Assembly (NCBI RefSeq): GCF_036242395.1
Contig: NZ_CP108458.1
Location: 806,001-870,000 of the forward strand
DNA: 64,000 bases
Source: Kitasatospora sp. NBC_01266
Lineage (GTDB): Bacteria; Actinomycetota; Actinomycetes; Streptomycetales; Streptomycetaceae
Direction: 5' to 3'
Position numbers and translations under genes: made by a program. Shown here one piece after another: positions 44,585 through 55,500 of this stretch; position 1 is the first letter of the stretch, and each line of letters opens with the position of its first letter. The notes beneath the pieces were generated by a model. The model saw nothing but the letters and a program-made list of their open reading frames with translations. It had not been told where the DNA came from and ran no database searches.

Positions 44585-45982
44585 ATGGTTGATCCCGTCC
44601 GCTCGCTCCAGGACGCCAAGCCGCTCGCCTTCTGGCAGGACGACCCGGGCCGGCCGCAGGCGACCCCGGCCCTGGTGGCGAGCACCCGCTGCGACCTCCT
44701 GGTGGTCGGCGGCGGCTACAGCGGCCTGTGGACGGCCCTGGTCGCCAAGGAGCGCGACCCCTCGCTGGACGTCCTGCTGATCGAGGCGCAGGAGATCGGT
44801 TGGGCCGCCTCCGGTCGCAACGGCGGCTTCTGCGAGGCCAGCCTCACGCACGGCCTCGGCAACGGCTACCAGCGCTGGCCCCGCGAACTCGCCCGGCTGG
44901 AGCGGCTCGGCGCGCAGAACCTGCGGGCCATCGAGGACACCATCCGGCGCCACGGCATCGACTGCGACTGGGAGCGCACCGGCTCGCTGACCGTGGCGAC
45001 CGAGCGCCACCAGGTCGACGAGCTGCACGAGTTCGCCGCCCTCGCCGGCCGCTTCGGCAGTGCACCGACCGTGCTGGACGCGGACGCGACGCGCGCCGAG
45101 ATCGACTCCCCGACCTTCCTGGGCGGCATCTGGGACAAGGACGGCGTCGCCATGGTCAACCCGGCACGCCTGGCCTGGGGCCTCAAGCGGGCCTGCCTGG
45201 ACCTCGGCGTGCGCATCCACGAGCACACCAGGGCCACCGCCCTCGCCGGGTCCGGCGCCGGGATCGCGGTGCGGACCCCGTACGGACAGGTCCGCGCCGG
45301 GCGCGTCGCGCTCGCCACCAACGCGTTCCCCTCGCTGCTGCGGCGCCACCGCCTGTACACCGTCCCGGTGTACGACTACGCCTTGATGACCGAGCCGCTG
45401 ACGGACCGGCAACTGGCCTCGGTCGGCTGGCGCAACCGCCAGGGCTTCGCCGACAGCGCCAACCACTTCCACTACGTGCGGCTCTCCGCCGACAACCGGA
45501 TCCTGTGGGGCGGCTACGACGCCGTCTACCACTACGGCGCGCGGGTACGCGCCGAGCACGACCAGCGACCGCAGACCTTCGCGACGCTGGCCCGGCACTT
45601 CTTCACGACCTTCCCCCAGCTGGCGGACGTGCGCTTCAGCCACGCCTGGGGCGGCGCGATCGACACCTGCACCCGGTTCAGCGCCTTCTTCGACCTCGCG
45701 CACGGCGGCCGGGTCGCCTACGCCGCCGGCTACACCGGCCTGGGCGTGGGTGCGAGCCGCTTCGGCGCCGAGGTGATGCTCGACCTGCTGGCCGGACAGC
45801 GCACCGAGCGCACCGAGTTGGAGATGGTCCGGCGCAAACCGCTCCCCTTCCCACCGGAGCCGATCCGCGCCGCGGGCATCGGGCTGACCCAGTGGTCCCT
45901 CACCCGCGCCGACCAGCGGGCCGGCCGGCGAAACCTCTGGCTGCGCACCCTCGACCGGCTCGGCCTCGGCTTCGAGAGCTGA
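44585..45982 (+). CDS. FAD-dependent amine/amino-acid oxidoreductase (DAO family)
   Basis: 465 aa from ATG 44585, preceded by TAGGAG. The FAD-binding dinucleotide fold is CDLLVVGGGYSGLWTALVAK, with a second element WAASGRNGGF typical of gamma-glutamylputrescine oxidase (PuuB)-like enzymes. The C-terminal GYTGLGVGASRFGAEV completes FAD binding. The family oxidises amines or N-alkyl amino acids. Linked by a shared operator to the APC permease, so an uptake and oxidation pathway is likely. The stop codon is embedded in a TGACG-ATC-CGTCA palindrome. Confidence 0.92.
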   Translation: MVDPVRSLQDAKPLAFWQDDPGRPQATPALVASTRCDLLVVGGGYSGLWTALVAKERDPSLDVLLIEAQEIGWAASGRNGGFCEASLTHGLGNGYQRWPRELARLERLGAQNLRAIEDTIRRHGIDCDWERTGSLTVATERHQVDELHEFAALAGRFGSAPTVLDADATRAEIDSPTFLGGIWDKDGVAMVNPARLAWGLKRACLDLGVRIHEHTRATALAGSGAGIAVRTPYGQVRAGRVALATNAFPSLLRRHRLYTVPVYDYALMTEPLTDRQLASVGWRNRQGFADSANHFHYVRLSADNRILWGGYDAVYHYGARVRAEHDQRPQTFATLARHFFTTFPQLADVRFSHAWGGAIDTCTRFSAFFDLAHGGRVAYAAGYTGLGVGASRFGAEVMLDLLAGQRTERTELEMVRRKPLPFPPEPIRAAGIGLTQWSLTRADQRAGRRNLWLRTLDRLGLGFES

Positions 45983-45992
45983 CGATCCGTCA
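45980..45992. repeat. TGACG-ATC-CGTCA palindrome overlapping a stop codon
   Basis: The first three bases are the TGA stop of the FAD oxidoreductase. The reverse complement of this 13-mer is identical to the element at 60661-60673, which overlaps another stop codon. Confidence 0.65.
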
Positions 45993-46050
45993 TTTCGACC
46001 TGGAGAGAGGGGACCAGAGCCCGGAGCCGGGCGACGCCGGCACGTGCGGG

Positions 46051-46557
46051 TCAGCCGTCCGCACCCCCCGCCGCCCGCGCGAGGCGGGCCAGCGTGGTGC
46101 GCATGCCGGCGCGGTTGACCTCGATCCGGCGGTCGGCGCCGGTGCCGGCGAAGAGCAGGCCCAGCAGGTGGGCGAGGCGGGCACCCCGGCCGGTGCGCAG
46201 GTCCTGCCAGGACTCGGTGACCCTGGTTCCGTGCCCCTCCGGCTCGAAGCGGTAGCGCCAGCGGGCGATCGGCAGGCCGAAGACACCCACGTCGAAGGCG
46301 AATTCGGCGGCCTCCCGCACCGCGATCACCCGGCCCGTGGTGAACCACACGAACGCGCCACGCCGGTTGAGGCCGACGAACCGCGAGCCCGGACGGACCG
46401 GCCGCCCGGCCACCCAGACCCGGCGGCACTCCGGACTCCAGCGGCCCATCGTGCGCAGGTCGGCCACCAGCGCGTACACGGTCGCCGGGGCGGCGTCCAC
46501 CAGAATGCTCTCGGTCAGGCTCAACCGGCGTGCTGTCGAAGGATCCTGATCAGACAT
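46051..46557 (-). CDS. SRPBCC-family (polyketide cyclase/START-like) protein
   Basis: 168 aa. The beta-alpha-beta grip fold pattern is visible: LTESILVDAAPATVYALVAD, RTMGRWSPECRRVW, then the basic GRPVRPGSRFVGLN. These proteins bind hydrophobic ligands or act as cyclases/dehydratases. There is no pathway context other than the gamma-carbonic anhydrase gene just upstream, 3 bp away on the same strand, so co-transcription is likely. Function unknown. Confidence 0.85.
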   Translation of the reverse strand: MSDQDPSTARRLSLTESILVDAAPATVYALVADLRTMGRWSPECRRVWVAGRPVRPGSRFVGLNRRGAFVWFTTGRVIAVREAAEFAFDVGVFGLPIARWRYRFEPEGHGTRVTESWQDLRTGRGARLAHLLGLLFAGTGADRRIEVNRAGMRTTLARLARAAGGADG

Positions 46558-46560
46558 CAG

Positions 46561-47142
46561 TCACGGCCGCGCGACAGGATTCACGGCCGCGGTCTCAGCC
46601 CCAGGCGCAGCGGGTCCGGCAGCCGGGATCGCGGCGTGCGCCTCGGCCAGCAGCAGGTAGCCCGCCGCGTTCGCCTTGATGCCGGCCGCCTCCTCCTCGG
46701 TGAGCGGGCGCCGGACCTTGGCGGGCACGCCCGCCACCAGCGAACCGGGCGGCACCACGGTGCCCTGGGTCACCACCGCCCCGGCCGCGACCAGCGAACC
46801 CCGGCCGATCCGGGCGCCGTTGAGCACCCGAGCGCCCATGCCGACCAGCACGTCGTCCTCGACCAGGCAGCCGTGCAGAACCGCGTTGTGACCCACCGTG
46901 ACCCGCTCACCGATGACCAGGGGGAAGCCCGGATCGGAGTGCAGCGTGCAGTTGTCCTGGATGTTGGAGTCCGCCCCGACCGCGATCGTCTCGGCGTCAC
47001 CGCGCAGCACGGCCTGGTACCAGACGCTCGCCCCGGCACCCAGCCGCACCGCGCCCACCACCACGGCCGTCGGCGCGACGAAGGCCGCCGGGTCCACCTG
47101 CGGCTCGCGCCCTCCCACACCAGCGATCAGCGCCTCGGCCAT
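46561..47142 (-). CDS. Gamma-class carbonic anhydrase family protein
   Basis: 193 aa left-handed beta-helix protein. Hexapeptide-like repeats run through the whole length. Zinc-ligand histidines are present: NCTLHSD, then VGHNAVLHG. The family includes active carbonic anhydrases and PaaY/YrdA-like enzymes. The 30-residue C-terminal helix is Ala-rich. ATG start is normal for the family. Confidence 0.9.
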   Translation of the reverse strand: MAEALIAGVGGREPQVDPAAFVAPTAVVVGAVRLGAGASVWYQAVLRGDAETIAVGADSNIQDNCTLHSDPGFPLVIGERVTVGHNAVLHGCLVEDDVLVGMGARVLNGARIGRGSLVAAGAVVTQGTVVPPGSLVAGVPAKVRRPLTEEEAAGIKANAAGYLLLAEAHAAIPAAGPAAPGAETAAVNPVARP

Positions 47143-47302
47143 GGCTCACTGCTCCCTCTTCGCTCGTCCAGCATGGGCCTCACCCTACCGAGCGGTAGCT
47201 GGCCACGACCGGCGGAGGGTGGAGAGGGGTGGAGAAGCATCGTGCGGGAACTCCACCTACGGGTCCAGGACACCGCCCGCAGCCCGCTCCTAGCGTCTGA
47301 TC

Positions 47303-47563
47303 ATGCATCAGAACGACTCCCGGCCAGGGAAACCGGGGAAGCCAGCGGAGCCAGGGAAGCCACGGCAGACGCTGCGCGCCTTCGGGCACCGCGCGTCCAT
47401 GGCGAGCATCGACGGTGCCGGGCACGGCGTCGACTTCTCCGACCCACGGGTCACCGCCCCGCTCACCGCCTTCCTACGGGTGCCGAACCACGTGTCGAAC
47501 CAGGCGCCGAACCAGGCGCCGAACCAGGCGCCGAGCGGCGGTACGGACCCGGCGAAGCGCTGA
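47303..47563 (+). CDS. Possible small leaderless protein with PNQA repeats
   Basis: 86 aa, Pro/Lys/Arg-rich, with NQAPNQAPNQAP near the end. There is no ribosome-binding site, but TAGCGT ends 7 bp before the ATG, which would suit a leaderless transcript. No homology is recognised. Equally likely to be non-coding; the frame's GC bias is moderate. Confidence 0.3.
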   Translation: MHQNDSRPGKPGKPAEPGKPRQTLRAFGHRASMASIDGAGHGVDFSDPRVTAPLTAFLRVPNHVSNQAPNQAPNQAPSGGTDPAKR

Positions 47564-47618
47564 CCGGAACGCTGCCGCTGCCCGCACAGGTCATGGGCAG
47601 CGAGCCGCGGGCCCGACC

Positions 47619-48686
47619 TCAGCGCGCCCGCAGCTCGCGGTAGACCGCCCAGGCCACCGACACCAGCGGCACCGCGACCACGGCGCCGACCACGCCCGCG
47701 ACCAGCACGCCGGTGGCCACCGAGAGCCCGACCACCACCGGATGGATCCGCACCGCCCAGCTGAAAACCAGCGGTTGCAGCACATGCCCCTCGATCTGGC
47801 CGATCACCACGATCAGGACCAGCAGGATCACCGCGCTCAGCGGACCCCGGGTGGCCAGCGCGACCACCGAGGCGACGGCCAGCGCGATCGGCGAGCCGAC
47901 CAGCGGCACGAAGGTGGCGAGGAACTCCAGCAGTATCAGCGGCACCACCAGCGGCACCCGCAGGACGGCCAGCGCGATGCCGACCAGCACCGCGTTGCTG
48001 GCCGACACGATCACGATGCCCCGGGTGTACCCGGCGAAGGTACGCCAGGCCGCCCGCCCGCCCCGGTCGAAGCGCGAGCGCGCCCGGGCGGGCAGCAGCG
48101 CGGCGGCCCACTGCCACATCCGGTCACCGGAGTAGATGAAGAAGACCGCGCAGAACAGCGCCAGCGCGCCGCCCGTGATCGCCTCCACCACCCGGCCCGC
48201 ACTGTTCACCGCCGTGCTGATCAGGGCCGAGCGGTGCGCCGAGAGGTAGCTGCCGACCTTGCTGCGCAGCCCGGAGACGGCACCGGACCGCAGGTGCAGC
48301 GGCGGGCCCTGCAGCCACCGTTCGATCCGGTTGAGGCCGCCGCGCACCTCGCCGCGCAGCTGGTTCATGTCGGTCGCCACCAGTTCACCGACCAGCGCGA
48401 GCAGCCCGGCCACCAGCAGCACCGCCGCCACCACGGTGACCGCCACCGCCGCGGAGCGTGGCATCACCTTGCCGAGGACGTCGACCACCGGCCGCAGCAC
48501 CGAGGTGACGACCAGCCCGACGAAGACGGCGACCGCGACCAGCTGCAGGCGCTCCACCACCACGAACACCGCGTAGCCGGCCACCCCGACCAGCAGCAGC
48601 CGCCAGGCATAACCGGCCGCCAGCACCAGCCCGGGGGCCACGGTGCCGGGCCGGTGGTTCCGGTCGGCCCGGCGCCGGAGCGTCAT
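47619..48686 (-). CDS. AI-2E family transporter
   Basis: 355 aa from ATG 48686; a GTG at 48722 would add 12 residues and cannot be excluded. About eight membrane segments. The C-terminal signature is LLEFLATFVPLVGSPIALAV, with IGQIEGHVLQPLVFSWAVRI and HPVVVGLSVATG. Members export small molecules or act as Na+/H+ antiporters; the AI-2 name is historical. The N-terminal Arg-rich tail is cytoplasmic. Confidence 0.9.
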   Translation of the reverse strand: MTLRRRADRNHRPGTVAPGLVLAAGYAWRLLLVGVAGYAVFVVVERLQLVAVAVFVGLVVTSVLRPVVDVLGKVMPRSAAVAVTVVAAVLLVAGLLALVGELVATDMNQLRGEVRGGLNRIERWLQGPPLHLRSGAVSGLRSKVGSYLSAHRSALISTAVNSAGRVVEAITGGALALFCAVFFIYSGDRMWQWAAALLPARARSRFDRGGRAAWRTFAGYTRGIVIVSASNAVLVGIALAVLRVPLVVPLILLEFLATFVPLVGSPIALAVASVVALATRGPLSAVILLVLIVVIGQIEGHVLQPLVFSWAVRIHPVVVGLSVATGVLVAGVVGAVVAVPLVSVAWAVYRELRAR

Positions 48687-48722
48687 GGCCGGACGACCAG
48701 CGGGCCGCCGGACCCGCACCAC

Positions 48723-49751
<1,029 letters not shown>

Positions 49752-49769
49752 GCCACGCCAGGCGGCCGG

Positions 49770-50657
49770 CTACTCCGTCCCGCGTGGCCGGTCCGCCGAG
49801 GCCGCCGGGGAGTTCCCCTCGCGCGCCGCTCCCGGCCTCGCGCCGAAGGCGGGTCGGCCGGTGAGCAGCCGCTGGACGGCGAAGCCGGCCGCGATGGTGA
49901 GCAGCCCGGCCACCGCGTCGGCCTCGAAGTGGTTGGCGGTGGAGAGGATCACCACGCAGGTCGCCACCGGGTAGAGCGCCGCCAGCACGCGCACGGCGCG
50001 GGGCTTGGCGAGCCGGTAGAGGACGACGGCGCACCAGGTGGACCAGGCGATGTGCACCGAGGGCATCGCGGCGTACTGGTTGGAGGCGTCGGCGACCGGA
50101 CCGGAGGCCCAGGAGCCCCAGGTGTGGTGGACGACGACGGTGTCGATGAAGCCGTCGCCGGTCAGGAAGCGCGGCGGGGCGAGGGCGAACGCGTAGAAGC
50201 CGACCAGCGCACCGGCCGTGGCGGTGTAGAGGGCGGTGCGGGCGGCCCGGTAGTGGTCGGGGCGGCGCAGGTGCAGCCAGAGCAGCGTGCCGATGACCAT
50301 GACGAAGTGCAGCGTGGCGTAGTAGTAGTTCATCCCGACGATGAGCCAGGTGACGTGGTTGGCCGCGTGGTTGAGGCTCAGTTCGAAGCTCAGGTGCAGG
50401 TGCCGTTCCAGATCCAGCAGTTCCTGGGCCCGGTGCAGCGCGGCGGCGCGGTGGTCGGGAACGGCGTTGCGGCTGACCGTGTAGAGCGCGTAACCGATGG
50501 CGGTGAGCAGCAGTTCGGCCCACCAGGCGGGGCGGCCCTGGCGTATCAGGCGGGCGGGCAGCAGGGCGAAGCGGCCACCCGCCGCCGTGCCGGTGGGGCT
50601 CTCGCCGCCCGCCTGCGGTGGGGTGCCTACGGGCGGCGGGGTGGTGGTGGGGTTCAC
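49770..50657 (-). CDS. PAP2-superfamily membrane phosphatase
   Basis: 295 aa from GTG 50657. The Pro/Gly-rich N-tail is cytoplasmic; about six membrane helices follow. PAP2/Aur1-like motifs are present: QYAAMPSVHIAWSTW and later STANHFEADAVAG, carrying the catalytic His pair. The enzyme probably hydrolyses or transfers phosphate groups on lipids. The C-terminus is a disordered basic/acidic tail. The stop faces the Rpf gene 18 bp away, so the two share a terminator region. Confidence 0.88.
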   Translation of the reverse strand: MNPTTTPPPVGTPPQAGGESPTGTAAGGRFALLPARLIRQGRPAWWAELLLTAIGYALYTVSRNAVPDHRAAALHRAQELLDLERHLHLSFELSLNHAANHVTWLIVGMNYYYATLHFVMVIGTLLWLHLRRPDHYRAARTALYTATAGALVGFYAFALAPPRFLTGDGFIDTVVVHHTWGSWASGPVADASNQYAAMPSVHIAWSTWCAVVLYRLAKPRAVRVLAALYPVATCVVILSTANHFEADAVAGLLTIAAGFAVQRLLTGRPAFGARPGAAREGNSPAASADRPRGTE

Positions 50658-50770
50658 GCCTGGTCCTCGTACTCGTCCTCGGTGGCGCCGGGTGCGGCCG
50701 GGCGCGGCGGTGGCCCCGCCCCGCGAGGGCACCCACAGTACATCGGATACCGATTAGCTCTGTCACCGCA

Positions 50771-52171
50771 CTATCGGCGGCGGGCAGCACCCGCCCGCAG
50801 GGCACCCACCGACCGGTGCAGCAGGGAGAGCGCCAGGCCGGCGGCGAGGGCGTACTGCAGCGGAAGCTGGGTGGTCGCCAGCAGGGTGAGCAGCATGATC
50901 GCCGTGTCCGGCGGACCGCTGCGCCAGGTCGCCAGCACCGCCGGCAGGCGGCCGTAGATCAGCTTGACGCCGACGATGATCAGCAGCGCGCCGATCACCG
51001 GCAGCGGGATCCGCGCCACCGCGCCGCCGAGCGTGCTCACCAGCGCCGCCAGCACCAGGCCGGAGACCACCCCCGCCCAGCGGCCGCGCGCCCCGGCCGC
51101 CACCGCCACGCCGGTGCGCGACAGCGAGCCGCCGACCGGCAGCGCGTGGCAGAACGCGCCCACCAGGTTGGCCACGGCCTGCGCGAGCACGTCGTCGCCC
51201 CACCTCCGCCGCCCGCCGGCGCCCGGAGCGGCGCCCGGAGTGACAGCCGGAGCGGCGCCCGGGGTAGCGCCCGGGATGCCGGCCGCCTGGGCGAGCGCCA
51301 CCAGGGCGACCGCGCAGGCCCCCGGCGCCAGGCGGGCCAGCGCGCCCCAGGCCGGCCGGGAGAGCACCGGCAGCCCGGCCGGGATCGCCCCGAGGGCGCC
51401 GGCCAGCGGCACCCGCAGTCCGCAGACCGCCACTCCCGCGCTGACCGTCACCAGGGCGATCAGCACCGCCAGCGCACCGGTGCGCCGCCCGGCGTGCGCC
51501 AGCACCCAGACCGCCGCCGTGGCGGCGGCGACCGCCGCGATCACCGGCGTCCACGACCCGGCGTGCGCTGCCCAGGAGACGATCCGCAGCAGGCGGTTGC
51601 CCTGGTGCGCCCGGTAGCCGGTGGCGTCCTCCAGGGCTCCCGCGATGATCTGCACCGCGATGCCCACCGAGAAGCCGGCCATCGCCCCCGGCGAGACCAG
51701 GCGCAGCAGCACGTCCAGGCGCAGCACGGCGAACCCGGCCATCGCCAGCGCGACCAGCAGCGTCAGCGCGGCCACGTTGCCGGGCACCGCCGGGTCCAGG
51801 TGGGCCTGCTGGAAGGCGGCGCGCGAGGTCAGCGCGATGGCGCTGGTCAAGGTGGTGACCATCAGCGCGGTGCGGGCGAAGAGCGAACCCAGCACGGCCG
51901 GCAGCATCCCGGCGGACAGGCCGGTCACCGGGTCGAAGCCGGCGATCGCGGCGTACGCCATGCCCTCCGGGACGCTGAACAGCGCGGTGATCAGCCCCGC
52001 CGACACCTCCGCGAGCGCGACCCGCTCCCAGTCCCGAGCCCCCGCGCGGGGTGCCGGTGCGGTCGGCCCCGCCTGCACGGGCAGCGCGGGCGGGGCCTGC
52101 GGCCGGTCCGGGCCGACCGGACCGGCCGGACCGGCCGGACCTGCGGCCGGTGTCGCGCTCGCCTGTTCCAC
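50771..52171 (-). CDS. SulP-family inorganic anion transporter
   Basis: 466 aa, GTG start with GGAGGG. Ten to twelve helices. The SulP signature is LITALFSVPEGMAYAAIAGF with DPVTGLSAGML. The long Ala/Pro/Gly N-tail and the insertion GATPGAAPAVTPGAAPGAGG near residue 310 are low-complexity expansions. There is no C-terminal STAS domain, so it ends just after the membrane region. Probably imports sulfate or bicarbonate. Confidence 0.92.
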   Translation of the reverse strand: MEQASATPAAGPAGPAGPVGPDRPQAPPALPVQAGPTAPAPRAGARDWERVALAEVSAGLITALFSVPEGMAYAAIAGFDPVTGLSAGMLPAVLGSLFARTALMVTTLTSAIALTSRAAFQQAHLDPAVPGNVAALTLLVALAMAGFAVLRLDVLLRLVSPGAMAGFSVGIAVQIIAGALEDATGYRAHQGNRLLRIVSWAAHAGSWTPVIAAVAAATAAVWVLAHAGRRTGALAVLIALVTVSAGVAVCGLRVPLAGALGAIPAGLPVLSRPAWGALARLAPGACAVALVALAQAAGIPGATPGAAPAVTPGAAPGAGGRRRWGDDVLAQAVANLVGAFCHALPVGGSLSRTGVAVAAGARGRWAGVVSGLVLAALVSTLGGAVARIPLPVIGALLIIVGVKLIYGRLPAVLATWRSGPPDTAIMLLTLLATTQLPLQYALAAGLALSLLHRSVGALRAGAARRR

Positions 52172-52506
52172 GTCGCCCTCCTACCGAATGCCGGATGCCG
52201 GATATGGCCGGTTTCGGAGGGTTCAGCCTGCGGGAGCGGTACCGGCGCGGCGGGTGCGCAGCGCCGCGAGGTCTACCCTTCGAGTGAGTGCGGCGCATTC
52301 CCGGCGTGTCGGCCCGCGCCATCGCGTAGCGGCGACCGCCGAGTTGACGGCCGGCCGGCCCGCCACCCGGGGGTGAGCCGGTTCGCCGGCACCGCTGAGC
52401 GCACCGGGCCCGCCGGCTGGCTAGGATCGTCCGCAGGGCGCGGCACCCGAGGTGGTCCTCGCCCGGCAGTCGACGATCGGTCACGTGAGCTCGCTGGGGG
52501 CCGGGG
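52172..52506. other. 335-bp intergenic stretch before the AfsR-type gene
   Basis: Contains CCGGATGCCGGATATGGCCGG near 52190 and a TAGGAT hexamer at 52422-52427 that may be the -10 of the AfsR-type regulator; no good -35 accompanies it. No ORF with a ribosome-binding site. Confidence 0.45.
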
Positions 52507-55500
52507 ATGGACGCAGCACCGCAGGTACGGTTCGGCATACTCGGACCGCTGTCGGCCAGTTGTGCCGGGCAGCCCGTCGATCCGCTCCCCGGCCGGCAGC
52601 GGACGCTGCTCGCGGCCCTGCTGGTGCGGCCGAACCGGGTCCTGCCCGCCGACAGCCTGGCCGAGGCCGTGTGGGACGGCCGTCCGCCGGCCGGCGCGGC
52701 GACCACCCTGCGCAGCTACGTGATGCGCCTGCGACGTTCGCTCGGGCCGCAGTTGGGGGCGCGGGTGCTGGCGCGGACGCCGGGGTACCTGGTCGAGATC
52801 CTGGAGGACGCCGAACTGGACGCCCTGCGGTTCGCCGCCCTGCGGCGCAGCGCGGAGGCCGCCGCCGCACGCGGGGAGTTGGCAGCCGCCGCCGAGGAGT
52901 TGAAGGCCGCGCTGGGGCTGTGGCGGGGCACGGCGCTGGAGGACGTGTCCTGCCGGCAGCTGGTGGACGAGGAGGTCCCGGGTCTGACCGAGGGCTGGGT
53001 CAGCGCGCACGAGCGCCTGGCCGACCTCGAGTTGCGGACCGGGCAGCACCACGAGGTGATCCGGCGCATTCCCCGCCTCCAGCTGGAGCATCCCTACCGG
53101 GAGCAGCTCTCCTGCCTGCTGATGCGCGCCCAGCTCGCCGCGGGCCGACGCGCCGAGGCGCTGGCGGAGTTCAGCCGGCTGCGGCGCGCGCTGGTCGACG
53201 GGCTCGGGATCGAGCCCGGTCCCGACTGCCGGGCGTTGCAGGCGGCCGCACTGGACGGGGACGCCGGCGCGGGCACAGGCCCCGGCGCGCGCGGGCAGGA
53301 CGGGGAACCCGGCGAAGCCGCCGCGGCCACGGAGCAGCCGCAGCGGTCGGCGGCCTCGCGGCCGGTGCCGTGCCAGCTGCCCGCCGACACCCGTGCCTTC
53401 ACCGGCCGTTGCGCGGAACTCGACCAGTTGGTCGCCCTCGCCGACCGGGCACCGGGTGGCACCGGCACGGAGACCGTGGTGATCTCCGCGATCGACGGGA
53501 TGGGTGGCGTCGGCAAGTCCGCGCTGGCGATCCACGCCGCCCATCGGGTGCGCGGGAGCTTCCCCGACGGCCAGCTCTTCATCGACCTGCGCGGCCACGC
53601 CGCCGGGACGGCGCCGCTCAGCGCGGCGGACGCGCTGGACTGGTTCCTGCGCTCGCTCGGCGTCCCGCCGCAGCTGATCCCGCAGGACCTGGACGAGCGC
53701 GCCGCGTTCTACCGCGACCGGCTGGCCGGCACCAGGACGCTGATCCTGCTGGACAACGCCGCGAGCACCGCCCAGGTCCGCCCGCTGCTGCCCGGCGACC
53801 CCGGCTGCCTGGTGCTGGTCACCAGCCGCAAGCACCTCACCGGCCTGGACGACGCGTACTCCGTCACGCTGGACACCCTGTCCGGTCCCGAGGCCGTCGC
53901 GCTGCTGCGCAACGTCGCCGGGCCCGGCCGGATCAGCGCGGACGACCCCGCGGTGCACGACGCCGTCGAGCTGTGCGGCTACCTGCCGCTGGCCATCCGG
54001 ATCGTCGCGGCGCGGGTGCGCCACCGACGCGCGCTGCCCGTCCAGGGGGTGGTCGCGCAACTGCAGGACGAGAGCCTGCGCCTCGACTCGCTCCGGGACG
54101 AGGACCGCAACCTGGCAGCCGTCTTCGAGACTTCGTACAGTGCGCTGACCGCGGCCGAGCAGGGGCTGTTCCGACTCCTCGGGCTGATCCCGGGACCCGA
54201 TTTCGACGCCCATGCCGCCGCCAGCCTCGGCGCCACCGACTTCCGCGGCGCCGAACGGCTGCTCGAATCCCTGCTGGACCACAACCTGCTCACCCAGCAC
54301 ACGCCGGAGCGCTACCGCTTCCACGACCTGATCCGGCTCTACGCCCGAACCCTCACCGTCCAGGACAGCGGCCTCGCGCTGGAGCGGCTGCTCGGCCACT
54401 ACCTGCGTACCGCCCGGGCCGCCGACCGCCGCCTCGCCCGGTTCCACCGCCCCGGCCCGGCCGCCGTCGACGCCGACGCGGTCACGGCCGGGGCCGGCCT
54501 GGCGGACCGCGCGAGTGCGCTGGACTGGCTGCGCGGCGAGCAGGACAACCTGCTGGCCTGCGTCGAGCACGCCCGAGCCCACGGCCGTCCGGACACCGCG
54601 AACGCCCTGACCGGTGCGCTGGCCACCTTCCTGCACCTGGACGGCCGCTGGCAGGAGAGCGTCGCACTCCACGAGGCCGTCATCGCCAGTGCCGGTGACC
54701 TGAACGACCCGCTCGCCGAGGCCAACTCGCTCTGCGACATCGGGCGCATCAGCTACGTACGCGGTGACTTCCCGGCGGCGACGGCGACGCACGAGCGGGC
54801 CCTGGAGATCTTCCGGCGGGTCGGCAACCGGCTGGGCGAGGCGAACGCGCTGCTCGAGCTGGGCCGGGTGCGCGGCCTGGCGGCCGACTTCGCGGCGGCG
54901 GCCGAGCTGTTCGACCAGGCCCTGGCCGGCTACCGAAGCCTCGGCGACCGTCTCGGTGAGGCGAACACCATCCACGAACTCGGCTGCCGGGCGGTCCTGC
55001 TCGGCGACTACACGTCGGCCACGACGCTGCTGAAGCAGGCCCAGGCGATCCACCAGGACATCGACGACCCCGTCGGCCAGGCGCACGTGCTCGTCAACCT
55101 GGGCCGGGCGAGCCACTCCACCGGTGACTCGGCCGCGGCGGTCGCCCTGATGAGAAGCGCTGCGACGATGTACCAGGAGCTGGGGATCCGCCAGGGCGAG
55201 GCCAACGCGCTCAAGGACCTGGGCACCGTGCTGCAGGCGACCGGCGACCTGCAGGGCGCGTGCGCGCTGAAGGAGAGCGCCCTGGCGATCTACCAGAGCC
55301 TCGGCAACCGCCACGGGACGGCCTCCGTCACCGGAGAGCTGGGCGAGATCCGGCATGCGGCCGGCGACCACACCAGGGCGGCCGAGCTGCTGGCGCACTC
55401 CCTGACGCTCCACCGGGAGCTCGGCGACCGCCAGGGTTCGGCCAACACCCTGCACCCGCTGGCCCAGGTGCGCCACGCGCTCGGCCAGTACGCGGCGGCC

